A DNA stretch of 64,000 bases from Solibacillus ferritrahens (GTDB lineage: Bacteria; Bacillota; Bacilli; Bacillales_A; Planococcaceae), in the NCBI RefSeq assembly GCF_037027585.1, contig NZ_JAXCLE010000004.1:124001-188000 (forward strand), written 5' to 3'. The notes beneath the pieces are model-generated. The model worked only from the letters and a program-made list of their open reading frames with translations, was not told the origin of the DNA and searched no databases. Position 1 is the first letter of the stretch. Every line of letters starts with the position of its first letter. This document shows, in pieces, positions 1 to 7,692 of this stretch. Position numbers and translations under genes: made by a program.

Positions 1-35
1 AGAGCGGCCGAGGTTTCTACATATACGAAAGCTGA
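1..35 (+). CDS. 3-hydroxybutyryl-CoA dehydrogenase, 3' end only (partial)
   Basis: Only the last ten codons of a gene entering from the left are visible, ending SGRGFYIYES and a TGA at 33-35. A C-terminal GRGFYxY motif is the usual end of 3-hydroxyacyl/3-hydroxybutyryl-CoA dehydrogenases (Hbd/MmgB family), and such a gene normally precedes acyl-CoA dehydrogenases in Bacillales fatty-acid clusters. The stop codon overlaps the Shine-Dalgarno of the next gene, so the two are probably co-transcribed and translationally linked. The call rests on ten residues and on context. Confidence 0.6.
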   Translation, partial: SGRGFYIYES

Positions 36-44
36 GGGACTCCT

Positions 45-1181
45 ATGAATCTACAATTTACTGATGAGCAGATAATGATGCGTAACATGGTACGTGATTT
101 TGCCAAAACTGAAATCGAGCCATTTATCGAGCAAATGGAAGCGGGCGAATTCCCCAGGCATTTACTAACGAAAATGGGGGAGCTAGGACTGATGGGCATT
201 ACAGCACCTGCTGAATACGGCGGGGCGGAAATGGATTTCACATCTTATATTATTGCTATCCATGAGCTATCGAAAGTAAGTGCAGTGATGGGTGTTATTT
301 TATCAGTCCATACATCTGTTGGCACAAATCCGATTTTGTATTTCGGCAATGATGAACAAAAGAAACAGTATGTACCGAAGCTTGCAAGTGGTGAATATAT
401 CGGAGCCTTTTGTTTAACGGAACCAAGTGCAGGAAGTGATGCAGGGTCTTTAAAAACACGGGCAGTTCGAGATGGAGAGCATTATGTTTTGGATGGTGCA
501 AAAGTATTCATTACTAATGGCGGGGAAGCAGATGTCTATATCGTATTTGCTTCTACAAATCCTGAAGCGGGATCACGCGGGATTTCGGCATTTATTGTAG
601 AAAAGAATACACCGGGCCTAATTATCGGCAAAGATGAACGCAAAATGGGACTGCATGGCTCCCGTACAGTACAGCTAACATTTGAAAACATGCGTATTCC
701 TGCACAAAATCTTCTCGGGCAGGAAGGGGAAGGCTTTAAAATCGCAATGGCCAATTTAGATGTAGGTCGAATCGGCATTGCAGCCCAAAGCTTAGGCATT
801 GCCGAAGCTGCGTTGGAAGCTGCGACAAATTATGCAAAAGAGCGCATTCAATTTGGAAAACCGATAGCCCAGCAGCAAGGAGTCGGCTTTAAGCTTGCTG
901 ATATGGCCACAGCAGTTGAAGCGGCAAAGCTACTCGTTTACCGGGCTGCAAACTTACGAAGTGAAGGGTTATCATGCGGAAAGGAAGCGTCAATGGCAAA
1001 ATTATTCGCTTCTCAAACAGCAATGGATACAGCAATCGAAGCGGTACAGATTTTTGGTGGCTATGGCTATACAGAAGAATACCCAGTAGAACGCTATTTC
1101 CGCGACGCAAAAGTAACACAAATTTATGAAGGCACAAGCGAAATCCAACGCATCGTTATTAGTAAGCATGTGATTGGGTAG
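45..1181 (+). CDS. Acyl-CoA dehydrogenase (first copy)
   Basis: 378-residue FAD-dependent acyl-CoA dehydrogenase, the usual length of the short/branched-chain family. It oxidises an acyl-CoA to the 2,3-enoyl-CoA and passes electrons to ETF. Visible features are the N-terminal helical domain, the middle-domain motif LTEPSAGSDAGS (about res. 125-136) that contacts FAD and substrate, FGKPIAQQQ (about 270-278), and the C-terminal signature YEGTSEIQR, in which Glu362 is the expected catalytic base. The start ATG has GAGGG 6-10 bases upstream. The downstream neighbour is a paralogue, followed by a TetR regulator and IcmF, so short or branched-chain acyl-CoAs are the likely substrates. Family is certain; chain-length preference is inference. 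Confidence 0.95.
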   Translation: MNLQFTDEQIMMRNMVRDFAKTEIEPFIEQMEAGEFPRHLLTKMGELGLMGITAPAEYGGAEMDFTSYIIAIHELSKVSAVMGVILSVHTSVGTNPILYFGNDEQKKQYVPKLASGEYIGAFCLTEPSAGSDAGSLKTRAVRDGEHYVLDGAKVFITNGGEADVYIVFASTNPEAGSRGISAFIVEKNTPGLIIGKDERKMGLHGSRTVQLTFENMRIPAQNLLGQEGEGFKIAMANLDVGRIGIAAQSLGIAEAALEAATNYAKERIQFGKPIAQQQGVGFKLADMATAVEAAKLLVYRAANLRSEGLSCGKEASMAKLFASQTAMDTAIEAVQIFGGYGYTEEYPVERYFRDAKVTQIYEGTSEIQRIVISKHVIG

Positions 1182-1238
1182 ATATTTTTGATAAGTAGTA
1201 AGGTTGCTTCTGCGGTGGTAGCAATAAGTTGCCACCAT

Positions 1239-1282
1239 CCTTGGTGCAAAGAACTAGAGACAAACTAGTTTATCTCTAGTTG
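1239..1282 (+). other. Hairpin region between the two acyl-CoA dehydrogenase genes
   Basis: The gap 1182-1349 holds two stem-loops. The first has arms GGTGGTAGC and GTTGCCACC (about 1213-1236) around AATAA. The second has arms AACTAGAGA and TCTCTAGTT (about 1251-1281). Neither is followed by a T-tract, so they look like processing or stabilising structures rather than terminators. No gene is visible in the gap. Confidence 0.4.
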
Positions 1283-1320
1283 TTGTCCGCGGAAAGCGTA
1301 ACCGTAACGGAAATCAACAG
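1283..1320 (+). repeat. REP-like GC-rich intergenic motif (remnant)
   Basis: GTCCGCGGAAAGCG at about 1285-1298 followed by ACGGAAATCAAC at about 1307-1318 resembles a short GC-rich motif that recurs in intergenic regions of Bacillaceae and Planococcaceae (GTCCGCxGAAAGCG ... GCGGAAATCAAC, recalled from general knowledge). Its local GC content is far above the surrounding spacer. Only one copy is seen in this window, so the repeat status is inference. Confidence 0.35.
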
Positions 1321-1349
1321 TTAATCTAATTTAAAGGGGATATGGGGAA

Positions 1350-2486
1350 ATGAACTTTCAATTATCAGAAGAACACCAACAATTACGCGAAATGATTCGC
1401 GACTTTGCAATTAATGAAGTGGCACCAACAGCTGAGCACCGTGATGAACATGAGGAATTTGACCGCGGCATTTTCGACAAAATGGCAGAGCTAGGCTTAA
1501 CGGGGATTCCATGGCCGGAAGAATACGGTGGTGCAGGCTTTGATTATTTAGCGTACTGTATCGCAGTAGAGGAACTGTCACGAGTATGTGCCTCAACAGG
1601 GGTAACATTATCGGCGCATACATCACTAGCAGGCTGGCCGATTTTCAAATTCGGCAATGAAGAGCAAAAGCAAAAGTATTTACGTCCAATGGCAGAAGGT
1701 AAAAAAATAGGTGCTTACGGCTTAACAGAGCCAGCATCAGGTTCAGATGCTGGCGGGATGAAGACATACGCGGTAAAAGACGGCGATGACTACATTTTAA
1801 ATGGCTCAAAAATCTTTATTACAAATGGTGGCATTGCAGATATTTATGTTGTGTTTGCAGTAACAGATCCAGAGGCGAAAAACGGTACAACTGCCTTTAT
1901 CGTTGAAGCGGATTACCCAGGGTTTTCTGTAGGGAAAAAGGAGAGAAAACTAGGAATTCGTTCATCTCCAACAACGGAAATTATTTTCGATAATTGCCGT
2001 GTGCCAAAAGCAAATGTTTTAGGTGAAGAAGGTGAAGGCTTTAAAATTGCCATGAAAACACTTGATGGGGGACGTAACGGAATTGCTGCACAGGCAGTAG
2101 GAATTGCCCAGGGTGCATTGGATGCAGCGGTTGACTATGCAAAAGAGCGTGTCCAATTCGGAAAACCAATTACAGCAAACCAAGGTATCTCGTTTAAACT
2201 TGCGGATATGGCAACAGAAATCGAAGCTTCACGTTTATTGACGTACCAAGCAGCATGGTTAGAATCAAATGATTTACCATACGGAAAAGCATCTGCAATG
2301 GCCAAACTACTTGCCGGAGATACAGCGATGAAGGTAACGACAGAAGCTGTACAGGTTTTCGGTGGCTACGGCTATACGAAAGACTATCCGGTAGAGCGCT
2401 ATATGCGTGATGCGAAAATTACGCAAATTTATGAGGGCACACAAGAGATTCAACGCCTCGTAATTTCGCGTATGATTACGAAATAA
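1350..2486 (+). CDS. acdA: Acyl-CoA dehydrogenase (second copy)
   Basis: 378-residue acyl-CoA dehydrogenase, a paralogue of the preceding gene with the same length and motif order: LTEPASGSDAGG in the middle domain, FGKPITANQ, and C-terminal YEGTQEIQR with Glu362 as probable catalytic base. The ATG follows AAAGGGGATATGGGGAA. It lies immediately before the TetR gene (three bases between stop and start) and in the position of acdA in the B. subtilis acdA-rpoE-pyrG arrangement. It acts in the cytoplasm on acyl-CoA with ETF as acceptor. The symbol is assigned from synteny; substrate range cannot be read from sequence. Confidence 0.93.
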   Translation: MNFQLSEEHQQLREMIRDFAINEVAPTAEHRDEHEEFDRGIFDKMAELGLTGIPWPEEYGGAGFDYLAYCIAVEELSRVCASTGVTLSAHTSLAGWPIFKFGNEEQKQKYLRPMAEGKKIGAYGLTEPASGSDAGGMKTYAVKDGDDYILNGSKIFITNGGIADIYVVFAVTDPEAKNGTTAFIVEADYPGFSVGKKERKLGIRSSPTTEIIFDNCRVPKANVLGEEGEGFKIAMKTLDGGRNGIAAQAVGIAQGALDAAVDYAKERVQFGKPITANQGISFKLADMATEIEASRLLTYQAAWLESNDLPYGKASAMAKLLAGDTAMKVTTEAVQVFGGYGYTKDYPVERYMRDAKITQIYEGTQEIQRLVISRMITK

Positions 2487-2489
2487 TCT

Positions 2490-3125
2490 ATGGCGAATAA
2501 TGATAAGCTGCATGTCCGATCGTCAATAAAGGATGAAAATAAAATTATAGAGCGGCGCCAGCAAATTATTGATGCAGGTGTGAAGCTCTTTAAGGAAAAA
2601 GGCTTCCACCGTGCAACAACACGAGAACTTGCAAAGGCTGCCGGATTTTCAATTGGGACATTGTATGAATATATTCGCACTAAGGAAGATGTTTTATTTT
2701 TAGTATGTGACAATATCTTCAATGAAGTGACAGAATGCTTATTGGAATTTCCCTCTGAAATAGGTTCGGTGGCAAGTTTGGAAAAAGCAATCCGTCAATA
2801 TTATTTGCTCATTGATAAAATGCCTGAAGAGTTTACGATTATGTACCAGGAAACGAAGTCACTGCCGAAAGAAGCAATGCATTATATTCTCGACAAGGAG
2901 ATGGAAATGGTCGCGATTTTTGAGCGTATACTAAAAGATTGTGTCGACTCTGGTAATTTATCTTTATCAAACGCTGCCATCTATTTGGCAGCGCATCAAA
3001 TTGTCGTTCAGGGGCAAAGTTGGGCATTCCGTAAATGGGCATTGCAAAAACGCTATACAATTGAGGAATATATTAAATTGCAAACAACAATGTTTTTACA
3101 AGGCATTATGCAGTTTGAAAAATAA
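2490..3125 (+). CDS. TetR/AcrR-family transcriptional regulator
   Basis: 211-residue TetR regulator. The N-terminal helix-turn-helix (about res. 24-70, RQQIIDAGVKLFKEKGF ... SIGTLYEYIRTKEDVL) is typical, followed by an all-helical ligand-binding domain. The start is three bases after the acdA stop and has no Shine-Dalgarno of its own, so it is probably translated by coupling to acdA. No other in-frame ATG occurs in the DNA-binding region. Genomic context suggests a FadR-like role sensing an acyl-CoA and controlling the flanking acd and icmF genes; this is inference. Transcription appears to stop just downstream at a strong hairpin. Confidence 0.9.
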   Translation: MANNDKLHVRSSIKDENKIIERRQQIIDAGVKLFKEKGFHRATTRELAKAAGFSIGTLYEYIRTKEDVLFLVCDNIFNEVTECLLEFPSEIGSVASLEKAIRQYYLLIDKMPEEFTIMYQETKSLPKEAMHYILDKEMEMVAIFERILKDCVDSGNLSLSNAAIYLAAHQIVVQGQSWAFRKWALQKRYTIEEYIKLQTTMFLQGIMQFEK

Positions 3126-3131
3126 GAAAGG

Positions 3132-3187
3132 AAAAAACGCCATGTAGAGCAACTATTTTAGGGAGTTTGCTTTGTATGGTGTTTTTT
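3132..3187 (+). terminator. Long stem-loop terminator between the TetR gene and icmF
   Basis: A 21-bp stem including G-U pairs (left arm 3132-3152, right arm 3167-3187) with a 14-base loop ends in six T. The left arm begins with six A, so it can work in both directions. It begins seven bases after the TetR stop. Only 31 bases separate it from icmF, so icmF is either read through it or uses a promoter overlapping it. Confidence 0.75.
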
Positions 3188-3218
3188 CACTATTTCACTA
3201 TAACAAAGGGGTAATAAA

Positions 3219-6200
3219 ATGGGGAAAATTGAAGTATACAAACCAAAAAATTATATTCGCTTCGTTACAGCATCTAGTCTTTTTGATGGTCATGATGCTT
3301 CGATTAATATTATGCGCCGAATTTTACAATCAAGTGGTGCGGAAGTAATTCACTTAGGTCACAACCGTTCAGTAGAGGAAGTTGTTAACGCTGCGATACA
3401 GGAAGATGCACAAGGGATAGCGATCTCATCATACCAAGGCGGGCATATGGAATATTTTAAATATATGTATGACCTACTGCGCGAAAAAGGTGCACCACAT
3501 ATTAAGATTTTTGGCGGTGGTGGGGGAGTTATTTTACCGCGTGAAATCAAAGAGCTTCATGAGTACGGAATTGCTGGTATTTTCTCACCGGAGGATGGCC
3601 GTCAATTAGGCTTACAAGGAATGATTAATAAAAAGTTGCAAGGCGCGGACTTTTCTACATTAAAGGGAAATTATAAAGAACTTTTAGAAAAGCTGTCGAC
3701 AAATACACCAGAAATTTTGGCTAATTTAATTACAGCTGCTGAAAATGGTGATGGAGCGGAGATTGAGTCAATGCTGCAGCTTGTGCGCAGCAAGGATTTA
3801 AATACACCGGTTATTGGGATTACCGGTACTGGCGGAGCTGGGAAATCTTCGTTAACAGATGAACTAATTCGACGTTTCCTGCAAGAGTTTCCAGATAAAA
3901 AGCTGGCTATTATATCAGTCGATCCAACAAAACAAAAAACAGGTGGTGCATTGCTTGGTGACCGTATTCGCATGAATGCCATCTTTAATAATCGCGTTTA
4001 TATGCGTAGTTTGGCAACACGTGGCTCACATACAGAATTATCAAGCTCAATTGGCGATGTACTCGATGTTGTGCGTGCAGCAGGATTTGACTTAATTCTT
4101 GTAGAAACAAGTGGCATTGGGCAAGGGGACGCAGAGATCACAAAATACACAGATCTTTCGATGTATGTAATGACAAGTGAATTTGGTGCTCCAACACAGC
4201 TAGAAAAAATCGACATGATTGACTATGCGGATTTAATTGCGATCAATAAATTCGAGCGAAAAGGCTCAGAGGATGCATTGCGCCAAGTCCAAAAACAATT
4301 CCAACGTTCACGTGAGCTATGGGAAGAGCCGATTGAGCAAATGCCGGTATTCGGGACGATTGCCTCACAGTTTAACGATTTAGGAACGAACTCATTGTTT
4401 GCAGCACTCGTTTCAAAAATTAATGAAAAGTTCGGCTACAATTGGGAAACTTCTTATGAGCAATTTGTGAAAACACAAAAGCAAAATATCGTTATTCCAA
4501 ATGATCGCCGCTACTACTTACGCGAAATTTCGGAAACAGTGCGCAACTATCATAAGCATGCAGAGCAACAGACAAACCTCGCAACGAAATGGTATCAGCT
4601 TGAAGGAACAAAAGCGTTGCTAAATGAAAATGAAACAGCATTAATTTTGTCGATTGATTCTTTATTGGAAGGGGTACAAAATGAACTGACAGCAGAATCA
4701 AAGCGTATTCTAAAAAATTGGCAAACATTAAAAGAAGCGTATGCGGGTGATGAGCTAATTACAAAAGTGCGCGATAAAGAAATTAAAACCATTTTACGAA
4801 CAGAGTCTTTGGCTGGCTTGAAAATTCCAAAAGTAGCATTACCGGGCTATAAAGATTACGGTGAAATTTTACGCTGGGTTTATAAAGAAAATGTACCAGG
4901 GGAATTCCCGTATACAGCAGGGGTGTTTCCATTCAAACGAGAAGGAGAAGATCCGAAACGTCAATTTGCTGGCGAAGGGACACCAGAACGTACAAATAAA
5001 CGGTTCCATTATTTATCGAAGGATGATGATGCAAAGCGCCTATCAACTGCATTTGACTCAGTAACTCTCTATGGGGAGGACCCTCATACACGTCCGGATA
5101 TTTACGGGAAAGTTGGCGAATCAGGAGTAAGCATATGTACACTTGAAGATATGAAGAAGCTATATGCAGGATTTGACTTATGTGCACCTTCAACTTCTGT
5201 TTCGATGACAATTAATGGACCTGCACCGATTATTTTGGCAATGTTTATGAATACAGCAATAGATCAACAAGTACGTAAGCGCGAACAAGAGCTTGGCCGT
5301 ACATTGACTATGGAAGAATTTACAGAAACAAGAGAACAAACGTTACAAGTTGTACGTGGTACGGTACAGGCGGATATATTAAAAGAAGATCAAGGGCAAA
5401 ACACGTGTATTTTCTCAACAGAATTTGCTTTACGGATGATGGGTGATATTCAACAATATTTCATCGATCATAAAGTCCGCAACTACTATTCGGTTTCAAT
5501 TTCGGGTTATCATATTGCTGAAGCAGGGGCAAATCCAATTTCGCAACTAGCATTTACACTTGCAAATGGCTTTACGTATGTAGAATATTATTTAAGTCGT
5601 GGTATGCATATTGACGATTTCGCACCTAACTTAAGCTTTTTCTTCTCGAATGGACTGGATCCTGAATATACTGTAATTGGTCGTGTAGCACGTCGAATCT
5701 GGGCAGTCGTTATGCGTGAAAAGTATGGTGCAAATGACCGCTCACAAAAACTGAAGTATCATATCCAAACATCCGGTCGTAGCCTACACGCACAAGAAAT
5801 CGATTTCAATGATATTCGTACAACATTACAGGCATTAATGGCTTTACAAGATAATTGTAATTCATTGCATACGAATGCATACGATGAGGCAATAACTACT
5901 CCTACAGAAGAATCGGTACGTCGTGCAATGGCGATTCAAATGATTATTACAAAAGAGCATGGTCTATCGAAAAATGAGAACCCTTTACAAGGTGCTTTCG
6001 TTATTGAAGAGCTTACACAATTGGTGGAGCATGCGGTGCTGGAGGAGTTTGATCGCATGAATGATCGAGGTGGTGTTCTTGGTGCGATGGAAACGCAGTA
6101 TCAGCGCGGAAAAATTCAGGAAGAATCCATGTACTACGAGCATTTAAAGCATTCAGGACAACTGCCGATTATTGGGGTGAATACGTACCTAAATCCAAAT

Positions 6201-6461
6201 CCGCCTTCTGAGGATACAATCAATAATATGGAGATTGCACGTGCCTCAAAAGAGGAAAAGGATTTACAAATTGCTAACTTAGAAAGCTTTAAAGGTGCAA
6301 ATACTCATATTTGTGCTGAAGCACTTAGTAAATTAAAGGAAGTCGCAAAAACGGGTGGCAATATTTTCGAAGAGCTTATGGAAACAGTAAAAGTAGCAAG
6401 CTTAGGGCAAATTACACAAGCTCTCTATGAAGTAGGAGGGCAATACCGACGCAATATGTAA
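3219..6461 (+). CDS. icmF: Fused isobutyryl-CoA mutase, B12-dependent (IcmF)
   Basis: 1080 residues, normal for IcmF, which interconverts isobutyryl-CoA and n-butyryl-CoA with adenosylcobalamin. Domains in order: B12-binding Rossmann domain (about res. 13-140) with the DGH motif (D23, H25) supplying the lower-ligand His; MeaB-type GTPase chaperone domain with Walker A GTGGAGKSS (about 203-211) and NKFE (N342, K343); linker; TIM-barrel mutase domain from about 555. Phe570/572 in GVFPFKR and Gln727 in QGQNTCIF stand where methylmalonyl-CoA mutase has Tyr and Arg, the signature of isobutyryl-CoA specificity. The ATG has AAAGGGG at good spacing. With the adjacent acyl-CoA dehydrogenases it would feed valine-derived or branched acyl units into straight-chain metabolism. 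Confidence 0.96.
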   Translation: MGKIEVYKPKNYIRFVTASSLFDGHDASINIMRRILQSSGAEVIHLGHNRSVEEVVNAAIQEDAQGIAISSYQGGHMEYFKYMYDLLREKGAPHIKIFGGGGGVILPREIKELHEYGIAGIFSPEDGRQLGLQGMINKKLQGADFSTLKGNYKELLEKLSTNTPEILANLITAAENGDGAEIESMLQLVRSKDLNTPVIGITGTGGAGKSSLTDELIRRFLQEFPDKKLAIISVDPTKQKTGGALLGDRIRMNAIFNNRVYMRSLATRGSHTELSSSIGDVLDVVRAAGFDLILVETSGIGQGDAEITKYTDLSMYVMTSEFGAPTQLEKIDMIDYADLIAINKFERKGSEDALRQVQKQFQRSRELWEEPIEQMPVFGTIASQFNDLGTNSLFAALVSKINEKFGYNWETSYEQFVKTQKQNIVIPNDRRYYLREISETVRNYHKHAEQQTNLATKWYQLEGTKALLNENETALILSIDSLLEGVQNELTAESKRILKNWQTLKEAYAGDELITKVRDKEIKTILRTESLAGLKIPKVALPGYKDYGEILRWVYKENVPGEFPYTAGVFPFKREGEDPKRQFAGEGTPERTNKRFHYLSKDDDAKRLSTAFDSVTLYGEDPHTRPDIYGKVGESGVSICTLEDMKKLYAGFDLCAPSTSVSMTINGPAPIILAMFMNTAIDQQVRKREQELGRTLTMEEFTETREQTLQVVRGTVQADILKEDQGQNTCIFSTEFALRMMGDIQQYFIDHKVRNYYSVSISGYHIAEAGANPISQLAFTLANGFTYVEYYLSRGMHIDDFAPNLSFFFSNGLDPEYTVIGRVARRIWAVVMREKYGANDRSQKLKYHIQTSGRSLHAQEIDFNDIRTTLQALMALQDNCNSLHTNAYDEAITTPTEESVRRAMAIQMIITKEHGLSKNENPLQGAFVIEELTQLVEHAVLEEFDRMNDRGGVLGAMETQYQRGKIQEESMYYEHLKHSGQLPIIGVNTYLNPNPPSEDTINNMEIARASKEEKDLQIANLESFKGANTHICAEALSKLKEVAKTGGNIFEELMETVKVASLGQITQALYEVGGQYRRNM

Positions 6462-6587
6462 TAGAAAAAAGCAAAAAATCACTAATATTTTGCAAAAATT
6501 GCAAATAAATTAATTTGGCATACCACGGGGACAGTAAATTTCGTTATACTAGTAAACACATGATATTTTAAAGGAAGAAGGTGCGGC

Positions 6588-6749
6588 ATGGTGCAGCAAT
6601 ATTTACATTACATTTTAATATTAGCATGCCTTATCGCAACCTTCTTTTTATACAACCAGCAATTAGCTGCAATTCCTTTACTGATATTATCATTCATTTT
6701 ATTTTATGTAGCATATAAAAAAGCAACAAATTTAAAAAACAAGAAATGA
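6588..6749 (+). CDS. Small two-span membrane protein, 53 aa
   Basis: Short open frame with a good ribosome site (AAGGAAGAAG ending 8 bases before the ATG). The 53-residue product has two hydrophobic segments (about res. 6-21 and 28-43) separated by LYNQQLAA, and a basic tail (KKATNLKNKK), giving a hairpin topology with the tail in the cytoplasm. I do not recognise the family. It lies between icmF and rpoE on the same strand and ends about 130 bases before rpoE. Coding is supported by the ribosome site, amphipathic design and lack of an alternative explanation; function unknown. Confidence 0.65.
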   Translation: MVQQYLHYILILACLIATFFLYNQQLAAIPLLILSFILFYVAYKKATNLKNKK

Positions 6750-6776
6750 AACTAGCATAGTGATGGCATGTTTGTA

Positions 6777-6782
6777 TATAAT
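6777..6782 (+). promoter_or_regulatory. Candidate -10 element upstream of rpoE
   Basis: A perfect TATAAT lies about 100 bases before the rpoE start. No convincing -35 hexamer is found 16-18 bases upstream, so this is only a candidate for the rpoE promoter. Confidence 0.3.
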
Positions 6783-6883
6783 GGGTATTATGCTTATCTT
6801 CATTCGGCCAATGTTTGAGTATGGTTGAATGAACATAGTGCCTGGATAAATAGATATGTAAGATAAGAAAGGACGTGCACGAT

Positions 6884-7453
6884 TTGAACTTTCGTGGTTT
6901 GACAGATGAACAATTAGCAGAAGAGTCATTAATCGACTTAGCATACGCACTACTAGAAGAAAAAAAACAAGCAATGCCTTTAAATGAATTATTAAAAGGA
7001 ATCCAACAATTAAATGGTATTTCCGATGCAGACTTAAAATCTCGTTTAGTGCAATTTTATACTGACTTAAATGTAGAAGGGCGTTTCTTATTAAACCAGG
7101 AAAATGGTTGGGGATTACGTGAATGGTATAAAGTAGAAACAATCGAGGAAGAAACTGCACCGACTATTAAGACGCGTAAAAAGAAAGCAAAAGTCGCGGA
7201 TGACGAAGATGAAGAAGTACTTGACCTTGAAGAAGAGGATGTATTATTCGAGGAAGATTATGATGAATTCGTAGATGAAGAAGACGACGAAGATGAAGTA
7301 GAAGATGAAATCGACTTTGTAGAAGAAGACATCGAAGAAATTGATCCGGACATTGATGAAGAGCTTATCGATGAAGATGATACATTTATTATCGAAGATG
7401 ACGACGAAGATGAATTGGATGAAGAACTGGAAGATGAAGAAGATTTAAAATAA
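6884..7453 (+). CDS. rpoE: DNA-directed RNA polymerase delta subunit
   Basis: About 189 residues: an N-terminal globular HARE-HTH domain (about res. 1-90, from the LTDEQLAEESLIDLAYALL region to the GWGLREWY end) followed by about 95 residues made almost wholly of Asp and Glu. This two-part structure is diagnostic of the Firmicutes delta subunit, which binds core RNA polymerase and speeds recycling by displacing nucleic acid. The start is chosen at TTG 6884: AGAAAGGA ends at 6873, the right distance for 6884 but too close for the in-frame GTG at 6875. Followed by pyrG with its attenuator, as in B. subtilis. Confidence 0.95.
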   Translation: MNFRGLTDEQLAEESLIDLAYALLEEKKQAMPLNELLKGIQQLNGISDADLKSRLVQFYTDLNVEGRFLLNQENGWGLREWYKVETIEEETAPTIKTRKKKAKVADDEDEEVLDLEEEDVLFEEDYDEFVDEEDDEDEVEDEIDFVEEDIEEIDPDIDEELIDEDDTFIIEDDDEDELDEELEDEEDLK

Positions 7454-7483
7454 TTAGTGTTTCAATTGGAAAATTGAAAGTAC

Positions 7484-7522
7484 TTGACTTCTTTTTCAGT
7501 TACGTATAATCTTTTACTTGGG
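7484..7522 (+). promoter_or_regulatory. pyrG promoter with GGGCTC start region
   Basis: TTGACT at 7484-7489 and TATAAT at 7505-7510 lie upstream of GGGCTC at 7520-7525. The 15-bp spacing is short; TAATCT at 7507-7512 gives 17. In B. subtilis the pyrG transcript begins GGGC and CTP shortage causes reiterative G addition at this site. The conserved GGGCTC at the right distance supports the same start here, though the exact start is not provable from sequence. Confidence 0.7.
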
Positions 7523-7556
7523 CTCCTTTAAAAAGGAGATTGACCGTATAAGTAAT

Positions 7557-7603
7557 ACGCTCCCCCTGCAAACTGATGCAGGAGGAGCGTTTTTTATTTT
7601 TTC
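7557..7603 (+). terminator. pyrG leader terminator (CTP-responsive attenuator)
   Basis: Stem of 13 positions with one mismatch (left arm 7557-7569, right arm 7578-7590), loop AAACTGAT region, then TTTTTTATTTTTT. It sits in the leader about 90 bases before pyrG. The left arm contains GCTCCCCC, the C/U-rich strand that poly-G added to the 5' end would pair with to prevent termination when CTP is low, as known for B. subtilis pyrG. Confidence 0.85.
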
Positions 7604-7692
7604 ATGTGTATATTAGAAAAACATTCACTTACTTCTAGCAAGTAACAGGGTGTTTTTCTAATTTGTTTTAGAAAGAAGGAGGAAATTATTAT

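Noticed and set aside
1200..1349. T-box riboswitch before the second acyl-CoA dehydrogenase
   Set aside because: GGTGG followed by hairpins looked suggestive, but the T-box core sequence, specifier loop and terminator are missing, and an acyl-CoA dehydrogenase is not a T-box target.
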